Notes: generated by a model not told the origin, from the sequence alone. Counted from the first letter of the stretch, positions 47,612 to 56,257 are shown. The stretch is DNA of 64,000 bases from Weissella paramesenteroides ATCC 33313 (GCF_000160575.1 NZ_GG697128.1:512773-576772), one strand, 5' to 3'. Numbers and translations are program-made.

Positions 47612-48006
47612 TACACTGCCTCCAAAGGGGACTTAATCAATGCCTTAAATTCATCGCGTCTCTCCCTTGCTGAGCGTTCATCTATATGTACAATCATAGA
47701 AACAGCTAACCAGCTTTTCTTGCGACCGTAACGCTCTTGAATAATCTTTTGGACAGTTTCCGTTTGCGTGTCGAACATCATACCAATCACTTCTTTTATG
47801 TACGTTAAGCGCATTAACATATAATCATCATCTAGTTTCTGCATTGTTATCTCCGCCCCACGGACAACATTGTTTTGCATCCGACCACCACCGATATTTT
47901 CATCATCATTGCTGTGATAACTAAGTTCTAGTTTACGCATTTTAATATCAACATCCAACTTACCTGTAAAATAATCAGTTAATAAATGATCTATATTATC
48001 TGCCAC
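47611..48006 (-). CDS. Phage DUF722/ArpU-like regulator, copy 2
   Basis: 131 residues, same architecture: IDHLLTDYFTGKLDVDIK, GGGRMQNNVVRG and a C-terminal helix-turn-helix (KKSWLAVSMIVHIDERSARERRDEF). It shares its last base with the ATG region of copy 3 and starts two bases after copy 1, so the three are one transcript. Role by family: activation of late phage genes; no late genes follow here. Confidence 0.65.
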   Translation of the reverse strand: MADNIDHLLTDYFTGKLDVDIKMRKLELSYHSNDDENIGGGRMQNNVVRGAEITMQKLDDDYMLMRLTYIKEVIGMMFDTQTETVQKIIQERYGRKKSWLAVSMIVHIDERSARERRDEFKALIKSPLEAV

Positions 48007-48007
48007 A

Positions 48008-48322
48008 CTATGCCTCCAATCGTGCGTTTAATCCTTTCAACAACTTAGATTTTAAATCTTCTAATACATACCGTTTAACGCCTAATTTATCGCTAATATC
48101 TTGCCATGTCATATTGTCCTTATCGTGCATGGTAATAGCTTGTAACTGAACGGGCGTTAATGTTGACAGCACCTCATCAACAGCAGTCTTTTGTGCCTCA
48201 TAGGCTTTTAATTTGGTATCGTCATCAGTCTTCAAGTATTCCATTTGTAACTTAGAACATTTAATATTCACGTCTAAACGCCCATTGAAGTAATCTTTAA
48301 TAAGCTGTTCTGCCCTTTTCAT
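48008..48322 (-). CDS. Phage sigma-like regulator, shorter paralogue (copy 1)
   Basis: 104 residues. The start (EQLIKDYFNGRLDVNIKCSKLQMEYL) matches the other two, the GGGRMQNN block is absent, and the C-terminal part is a sigma-70 region 4-like helix-turn-helix (LTPVQLQAITMHDKDNMTWQDISDKLGVKRYVLEDLKSKL). GGAGGAA precedes the ATG. Probably an ArpU-like phage transcription regulator; first of the three genes. Confidence 0.6.
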   Translation of the reverse strand: MKRAEQLIKDYFNGRLDVNIKCSKLQMEYLKTDDDTKLKAYEAQKTAVDEVLSTLTPVQLQAITMHDKDNMTWQDISDKLGVKRYVLEDLKSKLLKGLNARLEA

Positions 48323-48581
48323 AACTTCCTCCTGTATACCTATATTATATATATTATTATACTAAAAATAGTTCAGAAAATAAAAAAACACTAACAAATT
48401 AATGCTAGTGCTTGTTACGGTAAACATCATTCCGCTTGCTTGTTCTGATAACAATTACTTTAAATTTATTATCCAAATGCCTGCTTAATTACTTCTTCAC
48501 GAGATATAGTTTCAGTTATGAGGGTGTAGGCTTTCCTACTCCCTATGCTAAAATAACTTTAAAAAGGCGGTGGTTTATATG

Positions 48582-48914
48582 ATGAATGATTTAGATTACT
48601 GGAAGATGCGTTTAAATAAATTCATGGATAGTAAGGAACTTAATACCATTAGCGCTATTGCCAAATTTGATAGCCTATCTGGTATTGGTAAAGTTCGCTA
48701 TATTTCTGTTGTTTCTGAACTTGTTCAACCAATGCTCAACCAATATAATGTAGATCCTCGTTACTTTAAACTACTACTAAATAAGAAAATGACATCTAAG
48801 AAATTTACTTATCAACGTGTAGCAATCTGGGCAGAATACTTTCATGAAGAGGGTGTCACTCTATCAATCGGTAATTTTGACGCTATTGTTCCAAGCTACG
48901 CAAAGTTTGAGTAA
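48582..48914 (+). CDS. Hypothetical protein with a degenerate duplicate nearby
   Basis: 110 residues, not recognised; no membrane segment, mixed charge, likely helical (FTYQRVAIWAEYFHEEGV). The frame begins at GTG 48570, but the ATG at 48582 is favoured because a decayed copy of the ribosome site and start (49586) keeps that ATG. AAGGCGGTGG lies upstream. A short hairpin (AGGGTGTAGG...CCTACTCCCT, about 48520-48543) precedes it. Confidence 0.55.
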   Translation: MNDLDYWKMRLNKFMDSKELNTISAIAKFDSLSGIGKVRYISVVSELVQPMLNQYNVDPRYFKLLLNKKMTSKKFTYQRVAIWAEYFHEEGVTLSIGNFDAIVPSYAKFE

Positions 48915-49113
48915 CGGTCACATCTAAATGGGTACAAGCGCAATCTTTTTTACACTTGTTCAGTAGACAAGACAATTACACTAAAACAGCCCCGAACGTT
49001 GTTAAAACAAGTTTTAGCAGGTTAAAAAGTCCTGATATTGTATAGTTTTATCAAGCTTTAATAATAGGTTATTGGGTGTTAATTTTTTTACACCCTTTAC
49101 ACCAAGTTCTTAC

Positions 49114-49537
49114 TAAGTTCTCACTGCGCAAAATTCCGCTATGAAATAGCTAAGTTCTCGTTGTCGAAAATTCGACAGTGAAGCGTAAATAAGTAAAGTT
49201 TATTTAATTCTGCCAAAAGTGGCAGAAAGGTCACGCCCTATGTTTAACTTAGACCGTCAAAATATTACAAGTTTTGACAAGTCCTCATTTGTCGGGATCG
49301 TTGCCACTTGTGGCAAATGTATAATGTCTTTTTTATTACTGAATGGTTGGTTCACAACCGTACTTGTAAAATCGACACCACTTTATACTAAGTTCTCTTG
49401 TATGTTGATGGTACTGATTGGACGGTCGTACTTGGAGGTACGACCGTTCCGAATGGTGGAAATGGTGCGCTTTATGTTCTCACTGCGGAAAATTCAGTAG
49501 TGAAAATAGCTAAGTTCTCGTTGTCGAAAATTCGACA
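49114..49537. repeat. Two 64-bp direct repeats with inner palindromes
   Basis: Copies at 49114-49177 and 49473-49537 share TTCTCACTGCG, AAAATTC, ATAGCTAAGTTCTCG and end in TGTCGAAAATTCGACA, a 7-bp hairpin. A loose partial copy of the first bases is seen at 49388 (ACTAAGTTCTC). Between the copies is another hairpin (CGGTCGTAC...GTACGACCG, 49422-49444). No coding function; possibly regulatory or replication-linked repeats of the former mobile element. Confidence 0.55.
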
Positions 49538-49564
49538 CTTTTGTCGATGCTGTAAAACTAACTA

Positions 49565-49640
49565 AAAAAGACGGTGGTTAGTAGGATGAATGACTTAGAT
49601 AATTTTAAATAAATTAATGGATAATAGTGATAGGAATGTA
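49565..49640 (+). pseudogene. Decayed start of a second copy of the 48582 gene
   Basis: AAAAGACGGTGGTT, then ATGAATGACTTAGAT, matches the ribosome site and first codons of the gene at 48582. A 14-base deletion then shifts the frame into TAA, and similarity resumes in AAATAAATTAATGGATA before it fades. Nothing of the rest remains. Confidence 0.6.
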
Positions 49641-49672
49641 TAAGATATGTATAGCAAATATGCTGTTTCAAA

Positions 49673-49724
49673 TAAAAAAAGTCCCACCAGATAGAGTGAC
49701 CGCTCTACTTAGTGGGGCTTTTTA
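49673..49724. terminator. Terminator-like hairpin with nested stem
   Basis: AAAAAAAGTCCCAC ... GTGGGGCTTTTT enclosing a second stem TAGAGTG...CGCTCTA. A second hairpin, AAACCACCAGT...ACTGGTGGTTT, is at 49884-49915. Neither is attached to an intact gene; the 49641-50230 stretch is otherwise without apparent genes. Confidence 0.55.
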
Positions 49725-50230
49725 AATGTCCTATCCTAGATCAATGAGATCAGATAAAACATAATGGAAAGTGTTGCATATCAATGAATATTAGGAAAAC
49801 CTAATTAAGATAATTAGTAGACGGTTATGTCCACCAAATATCTACACAACTATTGTAACACAATATTTTAAATAACTCGTTAAAAAACCACCAGTCACAT
49901 AAACTGGTGGTTTAAACCATGACAAGGAGCAAATACAAAATGGTAAGTTTATCATAGTTTTTATAGTCATGTGACTCGATCAACACATAACTACTTGTAG
50001 AGTGATTTAAGAGTAATCAGTTAAATAGCTATTACACTCTACGTGGGAATTATAACACATAACGAAAAGCCCACCAAACTATTCAATCGAATAACCTAGT
50101 GGTAATTTCAACTTGATAACTTTTTGTTTAATGCAAATGCTGACTTTTTTATTTACCTTTTCTAATTAAAGTTTTATTATTGTCTCATAATATATAAACA
50201 TAGCAACCGCAGAAATATAGGGCATAGATT

Positions 50231-50395
50231 ATGGGTAAACGAAAATTGAGTAATATTTTATTTTCTCTAGGAATAATTATTGTAATTGGTAGCTTCTTAT
50301 TTTTTTGGTTTAAGGAAAATTGGTTTATCCCGGAATTATCTTGTTGGTTATTAGGAATTTGTTTAGTTATATATTCTAGTTATATAGACTTATAA
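50231..50395 (+). CDS. Small two-helix membrane protein
   Basis: 54 residues: basic N-terminus (MGKRKLSN), one hydrophobic helix (ILFSLGIIIVIGSFLFFWF), a short loop KENWFIPEL and a second helix (SCWLLGICLVIYSSYI). Weak ribosome site (AGGGCATAG). Not recognised; phage holins and plasmid-borne small membrane proteins look alike. Confidence 0.4.
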   Translation: MGKRKLSNILFSLGIIIVIGSFLFFWFKENWFIPELSCWLLGICLVIYSSYIDL

Positions 50396-50596
50396 ATAAT
50401 AAATTCTCATAAATATAAATAAATTTAATAGATCATCGCCACTTTTGGCTATTTTTTTATTTGAAAAATAATTATAACTGCAGAGCGTGCAAAGGATGCC
50501 CCTATTTGATATTCGGTTATTTCCCACTACCTAGGGCGGGGGGTATAAAAAAGCGCTCACTTATTTCTAAGTCAGCACTTACTTGATAAAGTTTCG

Positions 50597-50890
50597 TTAA
50601 ATATGGTCTAAATAGTATTTTACTTTCTGTCTATAATTCTGCTCCTTATAATGCTTAAAGACATCAAAATCTCGTGTCACATTAACACTTGTATCATCAT
50701 AAGCAGGTAAGCTAACAATGCTAATTTCATTAACCTTTTTAATTTGGTTAATAAAGCGTGTCGGTTTAGGTCTCGTCTGTTTCCAACTATCGCCACCCTT
50801 AGCGACTGTAAAACCAAAGCTCATGCCCTTTAAGTTGCCTGCCTTAACGTTGGCATAGACATCTCTGCCCAACGATGTGTCAGGGACGGT
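50597..50890 (-). pseudogene. C-terminal fragment of an HK97-family prohead protease
   Basis: The reading frame contains TSLGRDVYANVKAGNLKGMS, FGFTV and INQIKKVNEISIVSLPAYDDT, the core and end of HK97-type capsid maturation proteases (the catalytic Ser region ISIVSLPAY is present). About the first 80-100 residues are missing: sequence switches at about 50890 to a plasmid DUF536 gene in another frame. Remnant of a prophage. Confidence 0.8.
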
Positions 50891-51297
50891 GCTTCTGCTG
50901 GTTCTGTTTCACTTTGGGGTGACACACCTTTTTCATGCTCACGACTCGGCATCACTAAGGATCTCAAATATTTGATTTCTGCTTTGTACTCTTCTAATAG
51001 TTTTTTGTCTTGCAAAGCCAATCGTTGTTGCTGGTCTAGTAAGTTTTGTGTTTGATTCTGAATTTCAACTAGACTTTTTATCTGTTCATCCTTGATCGAT
51101 AATTAATCATCTTTTTTATTCAGTTGTTCTTTCAAATAACTGATTTGTTCAGACTTTTCATCAATCAGTTTGTTTTTTTCAGTGTCTAATATACTATCTA
51201 ATTTGTGTCTATTTTGGATACCAGATGTATCTAATTCAACCGGCGAAGTGTATCCAATACTTGATTTTATCTTTGATATGGCAGACTTACCAAGATA
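50885..51297 (-). pseudogene. C-terminal part of a plasmid DUF536 protein
   Basis: Minus-strand translation gives a coiled-coil with EKSEQISYLKEQL, IKDEQIKSLVEIQNQTQNLL and LALQDKKLLEEYKAEIKYL, typical of DUF536 accessory proteins encoded behind repB on theta plasmids of lactic acid bacteria. An in-frame TAA lies at about 51106. Both ends are cut: by the prohead fragment on one side and by IS-like sequence on the other. Its N-terminal part is probably the fragment at 53216-53341. Confidence 0.75.
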
Positions 51298-51304
51298 TAT
51301 AGTA

Positions 51305-51415
51305 CTGCTCCTATCCTAGTATTTGGTACATAAATTTCTGAACAGTTGTGCCATAATTAATAAAACAAGATAGGAGCATTCCAATGAAACGATATCAAGA
51401 GGTGCTTATGCTAGT
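51305..51415 (+). mobile_element. Truncated 5' end of an insertion sequence
   Basis: GCTCCTATC and GATAGGAGC form an inverted repeat around a promoter-like stretch, with the AGGAG site inside the second arm and an ATG (ATGAAACGATATC) ten bases later whose frame stops after 17 codons. This layout, a ribosome site hidden in a hairpin before the transposase, is typical of IS elements; the family cannot be named from this piece. Confidence 0.4.
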
Positions 51416-51478
51416 TTCATGGAATGGTTTTTAGAACCATTTCCTGTAAAATGAAACCAGCAGGAGCATCTTTTTATT

Positions 51479-51784
51479 ATGACTACACGAAATTATTATT
51501 CCCCTGAACAGAAGGCAGCTATCGCTGCCCTACATTGGGATGAAAAACAAACATTAAGCCAAATTTCACGTGAAAATAAAATCTCAATAAGCGCCGTTCG
51601 GCGCTGGGTCCGTGAGTATTCACCTGCGGTGAATGACAATGGCGAAAAAATTACCAAGAAAACAGTCTCTGAACTTGAAGCGAGAATCGCCGAACTCGAA
51701 CAAGATAACCAAATTTTGCGTGAAGCAGTCACTTTAATGGACAAATACTCACGTGAACAGATAAAAAAATCCAACCGACGATGA
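51479..51784 (+). CDS. IS3-family transposase subunit OrfA
   Basis: 101 residues: N-terminal helix-turn-helix (YYSPEQKAAIAALHWDEKQTLSQISRENKISISAVRRWV spans residues 5-43) and a C-terminal leucine-zipper helix (VSELEARIAELEQDNQILREAVTLM). Binds the IS ends and dimerises. Overlaps orfB by ATGA, so here OrfB may be made by re-initiation rather than by the classic -1 frameshift. Confidence 0.85.
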   Translation: MTTRNYYSPEQKAAIAALHWDEKQTLSQISRENKISISAVRRWVREYSPAVNDNGEKITKKTVSELEARIAELEQDNQILREAVTLMDKYSREQIKKSNRR

Positions 51785-52659
51785 GTTTAGCGGAGCGCGC
51801 CGTCGTCGATATGTCTGAAAATGCGAAATATTCTCAAACCAAGTTGCTTGCGGTCATGAATGTGCCCTCAAGCACTTTTTATTCGCACAAAGCTCCAAAA
51901 TCGCCCACAGAACACGATTTACAAGACGCTCTGATAATCGAGAAAATTCAAGAAATCGTTGACGCGCACGAGTTCAATAATTCCTACGGAATTAAGCGTA
52001 TGGTGCAGGAATTGGCCGATCAATATGACATACATACCGGTGAACACCGTGTTCATCGCTTGATGCAGAAGATTGAATATAAGTCTGTTATCACTCAGTC
52101 TTATAAAGGAAATCGCGGCCGTCCAGTTGTTGAACGCGACAATCTGGTTAAAGACATTATCATTGAACGACCATACCAAGTTCTCACAACCGATGTAACT
52201 TACCTGGTGATGCCAGATAAGCAGAAACTCTATAAAGCCAGCGTTCTAGACTGGTTTACCGGTGATGTCATTGGTGCCGTCGTTGGCTATGATATGACAT
52301 CTGATTTAACTAAACGAGCACTTCAAACAGCTATGCGTCAAATTCCTAAATCGATTCTCAACGCCGAAACATCAATCATTTTGCACTCAGATAACGGTTC
52401 CCACTTCATCAGTGAGGAATACGAAGATACCGTCTCATTTTATGGCCTCATGCACTCATTCAGCCCACCGGGGCATCCCGAGCACAACACAATCATCGAA
52501 AACTATCACTCATTTTTCAAATCAGAATTCTTCAACCCACGTCGCTTAAGTTGGTCAATCAATGCGATTATTGCAGGAGCGCACCGCTATGACTACTGGT
52601 GGAACACCACCAGAATATCTAAGAAGACCCGTCCGGCAGCTATACCACTTGCTGCTTAA
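51781..52659 (+). CDS. IS3-family transposase subunit OrfB
   Basis: 292-residue DDE integrase-fold protein. The catalytic residues are in place: Asp in VLTTDVTYLV, Asp in ILHSDNGSHF and Glu in NTIIENYHSFFKSE. The N-terminal HTH_21-like domain (NNSYGIKRMVQELADQY) is typical. Both genes are complete, so this element could still be mobile. Confidence 0.88.
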   Translation: MSLAERAVVDMSENAKYSQTKLLAVMNVPSSTFYSHKAPKSPTEHDLQDALIIEKIQEIVDAHEFNNSYGIKRMVQELADQYDIHTGEHRVHRLMQKIEYKSVITQSYKGNRGRPVVERDNLVKDIIIERPYQVLTTDVTYLVMPDKQKLYKASVLDWFTGDVIGAVVGYDMTSDLTKRALQTAMRQIPKSILNAETSIILHSDNGSHFISEEYEDTVSFYGLMHSFSPPGHPEHNTIIENYHSFFKSEFFNPRRLSWSINAIIAGAHRYDYWWNTTRISKKTRPAAIPLAA

Positions 52660-52949
52660 CATAATGCCGGTTATCGGCACTAGCCGGTACGACGCCGTTT
52701 ATAAGCCGTCACTTGTGAATTTCAAAAATTCGCCTTGTGAAGGCTTATTTGTTGCACGATACAACTTGTGAAATCCGGCTGGTTCACAATCTATACCACC
52801 TGTTTTCTCTCACCGGTAGGGCTCGGCCCTGTTCCACCTACAAAAACACCCAGAAATCACGCCGTTTTAAGCTGAAATCCGGGTTTTGAAAAATTTTCGG
52901 AGTGCGGTACCTCTCGGTGCCAAAAAAGCCTGTCCATAATCTTGACATC

Positions 52950-53123
52950 AGCGCCGTGTTCGAAGACGACCCGACTACCATTCCAGCCCATAAAGACATT
53001 CTAGGCGAAGCAATTAATACGCTTAACGAAAAGGTAAAAGAAATTGTTGATGCCCGTGATTATTTACAGTGGAAAATTGACAACTATGATTCTCACATGA
53101 TTGAATCCGAAAATAAATTATAG
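52950..53123 (+). pseudogene. C-terminal fragment of a MerR-type regulator
   Basis: The frame ends in TTIPAHKDILGEAINTLN, VKEIVDARDYLQWKIDNYD, the coiled coil and dimerisation tail of MerR-family regulators (TIPxHxxIL...LxxKIxxYD). The DNA-binding domain is missing; upstream sequence is more GC-rich and looks unrelated. It ends with its own terminator (53126-53174). Confidence 0.6.
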
Positions 53124-53125
53124 AA

Positions 53126-53174
53126 AATAAACGAGGTCCGGGCGATGATTGCCTGGACCTCGTTTATTCTTTTT
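53126..53174 (+). terminator. Strong terminator after the MerR fragment
   Basis: Hairpin AATAAACGAGGTCC ... GGACCTCGTTTATT followed by CTTTTT. Confidence 0.85.
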
Positions 53175-53215
53175 GATTAAACTTTCGGGGTAGCTCCGGC
53201 CCCTCGCGGGGCTAT

Positions 53216-53341
53216 CTAAAAACCACTCCAAAGTATTGACATTATTCCCCCATATAATTTAGACACTTGATAATGTATTTTCTTTTTTGAGACGCCCAAC
53301 TCCTCAGCAAGTTCTCGAATTGTTTTTAAGTTATCACTCAT
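53216..53341 (-). pseudogene. N-terminal fragment of the plasmid DUF536 gene
   Basis: MSDNLKTIRELAEELGVSKK followed by KIHYQVSKL is the N-terminal helix-turn-helix of DUF536 proteins. The frame is cut after about 30 residues by unrelated sequence and stops at 53216. Its ATG overlaps the repB stop (ATGAGTGA), the usual arrangement in theta plasmids. The matching C-terminal part lies about 2 kb away at 50885-51297. Confidence 0.75.
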
Positions 53342-53797
53342 GATCTATATCCTGCCTCTTAACAATCTGTAGATACTGTTCAATCGATTTTTTAAGATAC
53401 CTAGCAATGTTCTTTTTTGCATAGTTATCTTGTTTATCATTGACATATGCTAGAGGCTCTTTAACATCATTTAAGCCACGTATGTCCTTTAATTCGTCGT
53501 AGAGTGGATAAACATTTTTCCGTAGACCAGACAAATTGCCGTATCTGTCATTTCTTGTAACTCTTTCATACCAATTTCAGGATTACGGTAGCTGTCAATT
53601 TGTTATTCTCGGTGTCCACCTTTAACACTATAGTGCTCGTATTGGTTGTAATTCATCGATAACCAACGATACAAAATAACGGCATATTTACTATTAAATT
53701 CAGAAATTTCTGACAAGGCATGTTGCGTAAAATTAGTTTTAAGATTAATTAAATAAGGCATGATTTCAGGACTAAAGCGAATTAATACCTCATCCTG
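53334..53797 (-). pseudogene. repB: Broken plasmid replication initiator RepB (Rep_3 type)
   Basis: Pieces in order: RFSPEIMPYLINLKTNFTQ and LYRWLSMNYNQYEHYSVKGG (winged-helix initiator), an in-frame TAA just after GGHRE, then QIDSYRNPEIGMKELQ, EMTDTAI, a frameshift, and NVYPLYDELKDIRGLNDV to QYLQIVKRQDIDHE. The first half of the protein is gone (sequence switches to a recombinase remnant at about 53797) and an internal part seems deleted. Not functional; it shows that a theta-replicating plasmid was once joined to this locus. Confidence 0.8.
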
Positions 53798-54152
53798 ATT
53801 TAGAAAGACAAATTGAATCTTTAGAAAAATTTGGTACCGAAAAGATTTTTGTTGAAAAAAATCGGGCGCCACAATTGAGTAGCGTCCAGTTTTTCAAGAA
53901 GCATTAAATTTTGTTCGAGAAGAAGATACGTTCAAGGTAGAAACAATTGGAAATCAGCTGTGAGACCGTTTCATCAAAGATTTAATTGTTCAAATATTGG
54001 CAATGATATCAGAACAAGAGAGAACTGAATATAAAAGACGACGAGCGGTTTATCGAAATATTGTTCATGAATTAGAAAAAGAAGCTGCAATTTCAAAAAT
54101 TGTTAAAGAATACGGAGTGATTTGTCAAACTGGTTATAGAATTAAAAACTAA
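53798..54152 (+). pseudogene. Remnant of a small serine recombinase
   Basis: Plus-strand translation in pieces: DLERQIESLEKFGTEKIFVE, then ALNFVREEDTFKVETIGNQL, an in-frame TGA, DRFIKDLIVQILAMISEQER and finally VKEYGVICQTGYRIKN, the C-terminal helix-turn-helix. This is the order of plasmid resolvases/invertases (TnpR/Pin type). The N-terminal catalytic Ser region is missing and frames are broken. It runs up against the convergent oxidoreductase gene. Confidence 0.75.
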
Positions 54153-55138
54153 ATATTTACAATTGTTCGTCCTAAGTGTTTTCCTTCTTTTAACTGATTT
54201 AATGTTTTAGAAAGCCCTTCTAATGTAATTTCGTTTACTAATGTCGTATCTGTAATTTTCCATTTTTTTGAAAGATTTTCCCAAATGAAAAGTCTTTTTT
54301 CATTAGAAATGTTAACTGAGTCAATTCCTAAAAGATTAATACCTCGTAAAATAAATGGCAGTACTGTGGTTGCCATTTTAATTCCCCCAGCATTACCACA
54401 TAGGGAAATAGATCCTTGATAAAAAACGTAAGGAATCAAGTTTGCCACTAATTCTCCTCCAACAGTATCTAAAATGTAGTGGAACTGTTGTTTGTTTAAT
54501 GGTTTATTTTCGAATTCAAAATCGCTCAATAAAATAGTATCGGTGGCACCTAAGGTTTTCGCAACTTCAATTTGGTTTTCTTTTCGTACAAGAGCAATGA
54601 TGTTTTTATATCCTACTTTTGATAAAATTTGCAAAGCTATACTACCAACACCACCAGTCGCACCAGTCACTAAAATCTTTTGATCTGAGTCAGCTCTCAT
54701 ACCATTTTTCTCTAGCGCATCAATTGATAGTGCTGCTGTGAATCCAGCAGTTCCCAAGATCATTGCCTCTTTCATAGTTAGATTTTCAGGTATCGGAATT
54801 ATCCATTCTGCGGGAATTTTAGCATATTCAGAAAATCCTCCAGTATGACTCATTCCCATCTTATAACCCGTCACAAGAACTTCTTGTCCTTTTTTAAAAT
54901 TAGGATTAGAAGATTCTACAACTTCTCCGCTTAAATCAATACCAGGTATCATAGGATAATCTCGAATGACACCACCATTTTTTTGGACCGCTAGCATGTC
55001 TTTATAATTTACAGAAGAGTAATGAATCTTAATTAATACTTCTCCATTGGATAGATCATCAACTGTAAGATTGTTTTCAATATTATAGTCAATTTCTCCG
55101 TCTTTATCGCTAACAAGTAATGCTTTAAAATCTTTCAT
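54149..55138 (-). CDS. YhdH/YhfP-family quinone oxidoreductase
   Basis: Zinc-free medium-chain dehydrogenase, 329 residues. N-terminal GroES-like domain (VLIKIHYSSVNYKDMLAVQ), cofactor loop ILVTGATGGVGSIALQILSK (AxGGVG), and LDTVGGELVANLIPYV. Members reduce acryloyl-CoA or quinones with NADPH. Intact, with AAAGGAAAATTT before the ATG. It is AT-richer than the IS regions around it and looks like cargo of the accessory region. Confidence 0.88.
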   Translation of the reverse strand: MKDFKALLVSDKDGEIDYNIENNLTVDDLSNGEVLIKIHYSSVNYKDMLAVQKNGGVIRDYPMIPGIDLSGEVVESSNPNFKKGQEVLVTGYKMGMSHTGGFSEYAKIPAEWIIPIPENLTMKEAMILGTAGFTAALSIDALEKNGMRADSDQKILVTGATGGVGSIALQILSKVGYKNIIALVRKENQIEVAKTLGATDTILLSDFEFENKPLNKQQFHYILDTVGGELVANLIPYVFYQGSISLCGNAGGIKMATTVLPFILRGINLLGIDSVNISNEKRLFIWENLSKKWKITDTTLVNEITLEGLSKTLNQLKEGKHLGRTIVNI

Positions 55139-55211
55139 AAATTTTCCTTTCTAAACAAAATAGTTTTGTTGCAATGTAAGGTAGCTGTGGCCTTGATTAT
55201 AAAAATATTCA

Positions 55212-55418
55212 TCACCCAAATAAGGAGTCTAGTAGTAGATAACCTAGTAAGTCAGTATTATCGGTATTACTTATTATTTTATCAAATGTATCTGTAGAAT
55301 AAATATGGCGATCTAATATAATTGATATTGTTAAATAGTCCGAGACATAATATTTTTTGGATACATAGCTAAAAAGTAACTTTGTTTCAAAAGTGTTATA
55401 AAAATTCTCTATACACAT
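55212..55418 (-). CDS. Hypothetical short protein
   Basis: About 68 residues from the ATG at 55418 (frame open to 55451). Contains KLLFSYVSKKYYVSDYLTIS and ends LGYLLLDSLFG. No family or good ribosome site seen; very AT-rich. Could be a gene fragment. Confidence 0.3.
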   Translation of the reverse strand: MCIENFYNTFETKLLFSYVSKKYYVSDYLTISIILDRHIYSTDTFDKIISNTDNTDLLGYLLLDSLFG

Positions 55419-55451
55419 ATTTTTTTCTCTTGGTATTTTCTTTGAATCCAA

Positions 55452-55897
55452 TTAAAAAAACTAGCTTTATAACTACGCAAAAGAACAAAAAATATAAAAT
55501 ACAAAAGATAAACTTATAATAGGCTGCGCATTTTTCATGTTGAAAAATAAAATCGACAAAATGTCCATACCTAATTTGAGCTAGGTCTTTTTTTTACACA
55601 GAAAATTTTATGTATATACGAGTTTAACGTATCAATCAACAATAAAATCACTAGTATATTCTGAAAATCGTATGACCCAAAACAGTAATGACTAATCATT
55701 TTATTAAATGACCATCGAATCACAAAATAAGGGCATTAAATCTTAAAAAGCTTGAATTTACAAGCACTTATTTGCCAGCATCATAACCGAATGAAATGAG
55801 GGCAATGCGCACTTACACTCTTGACACCTGTCAATAGTAGTTTGCCAAGGATTTCATCCTTGGTTTTTTCCTTGTATCAGAAGGCTAACGCCAACCA
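55452..55897. other. Non-coding stretch, with one terminator hairpin
   Basis: A clear hairpin CCAAGG-ATTTCAT-CCTTGG followed by six T is at 55844-55869 (plus-strand direction), and a weak one (ACCTA...TAGGT plus T8) near 55570-55596. No gene is apparent between them; a perfect small palindrome TTGACACCTGTCAA is at 55821-55834. Confidence 0.5.
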
Positions 55898-56257
55898 TTA
55901 ATTAATCACATTATGCAGGATCCAATGGCTATAAGATAACCGGGCACTCATCGTAATTAACCACGGATGATTGACTTCGAAAATTTGTATTTCCGTTTCT
56001 AAGTACAGGAGTGTTTTACCATGATTAAAGGTTAAAATTGGTGCTGGGAAATCGGGTCTGGTCGCAACCTGATGTACGCTTTGCCGTGAGTTCATCTCCC
56101 AACGTTCTTTTAGATCTTCTCGTGATAAAAGTTTTGGTAACTGCTCTTTTTCAACTAACACTTGTTTTGTGAGTTGTGCCGTTAGTTCTTCCTTAGCCGC
56201 ATTAGGATGCCAATCATTTAAAATATCATATGCGTTATTACCCAAATCTAATTTCAT
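55898..56257 (-). CDS. Helix-turn-helix protein, excisionase-like, of plasmid/phage type
   Basis: 119 residues. The middle (LLSREDLKERWEMNSRQSVHQVATRPDFPAPILTF) is a MerR/AlpA-type winged helix as in excisionases and small plasmid regulators; the C-terminal part is hydrophobic-aromatic. AGGAGG nine bases before the ATG supports a real gene. On the same strand as the integrase fragment upstream, which fits an int-associated regulator. Confidence 0.6.
   Translation of the reverse strand: MKLDLGNNAYDILNDWHPNAAKEELTAQLTKQVLVEKEQLPKLLSREDLKERWEMNSRQSVHQVATRPDFPAPILTFNHGKTLLYLETEIQIFEVNHPWLITMSARLSYSHWILHNVIN

Larger units (their letters stand above)
51452..52788 (+). mobile_element. IS3-type insertion sequence, apparently intact
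   Basis: Two transposase genes (51479-51784 and 51781-52659). Tentative ends: TGAAACCAGCAGG at 51452 and its inverse CCGGCTGGTTCACA at 52775-52788; these are short and imperfect, so the borders are uncertain. It lies within the DUF536 gene of the former plasmid. GC content is higher than in the flanks. Confidence 0.65.

Noticed and set aside
49219-49500. 93-codon ORF in the repeat-rich stretch
   Set aside because: It runs through repeats and hairpins, has no ribosome site and no protein-like features.
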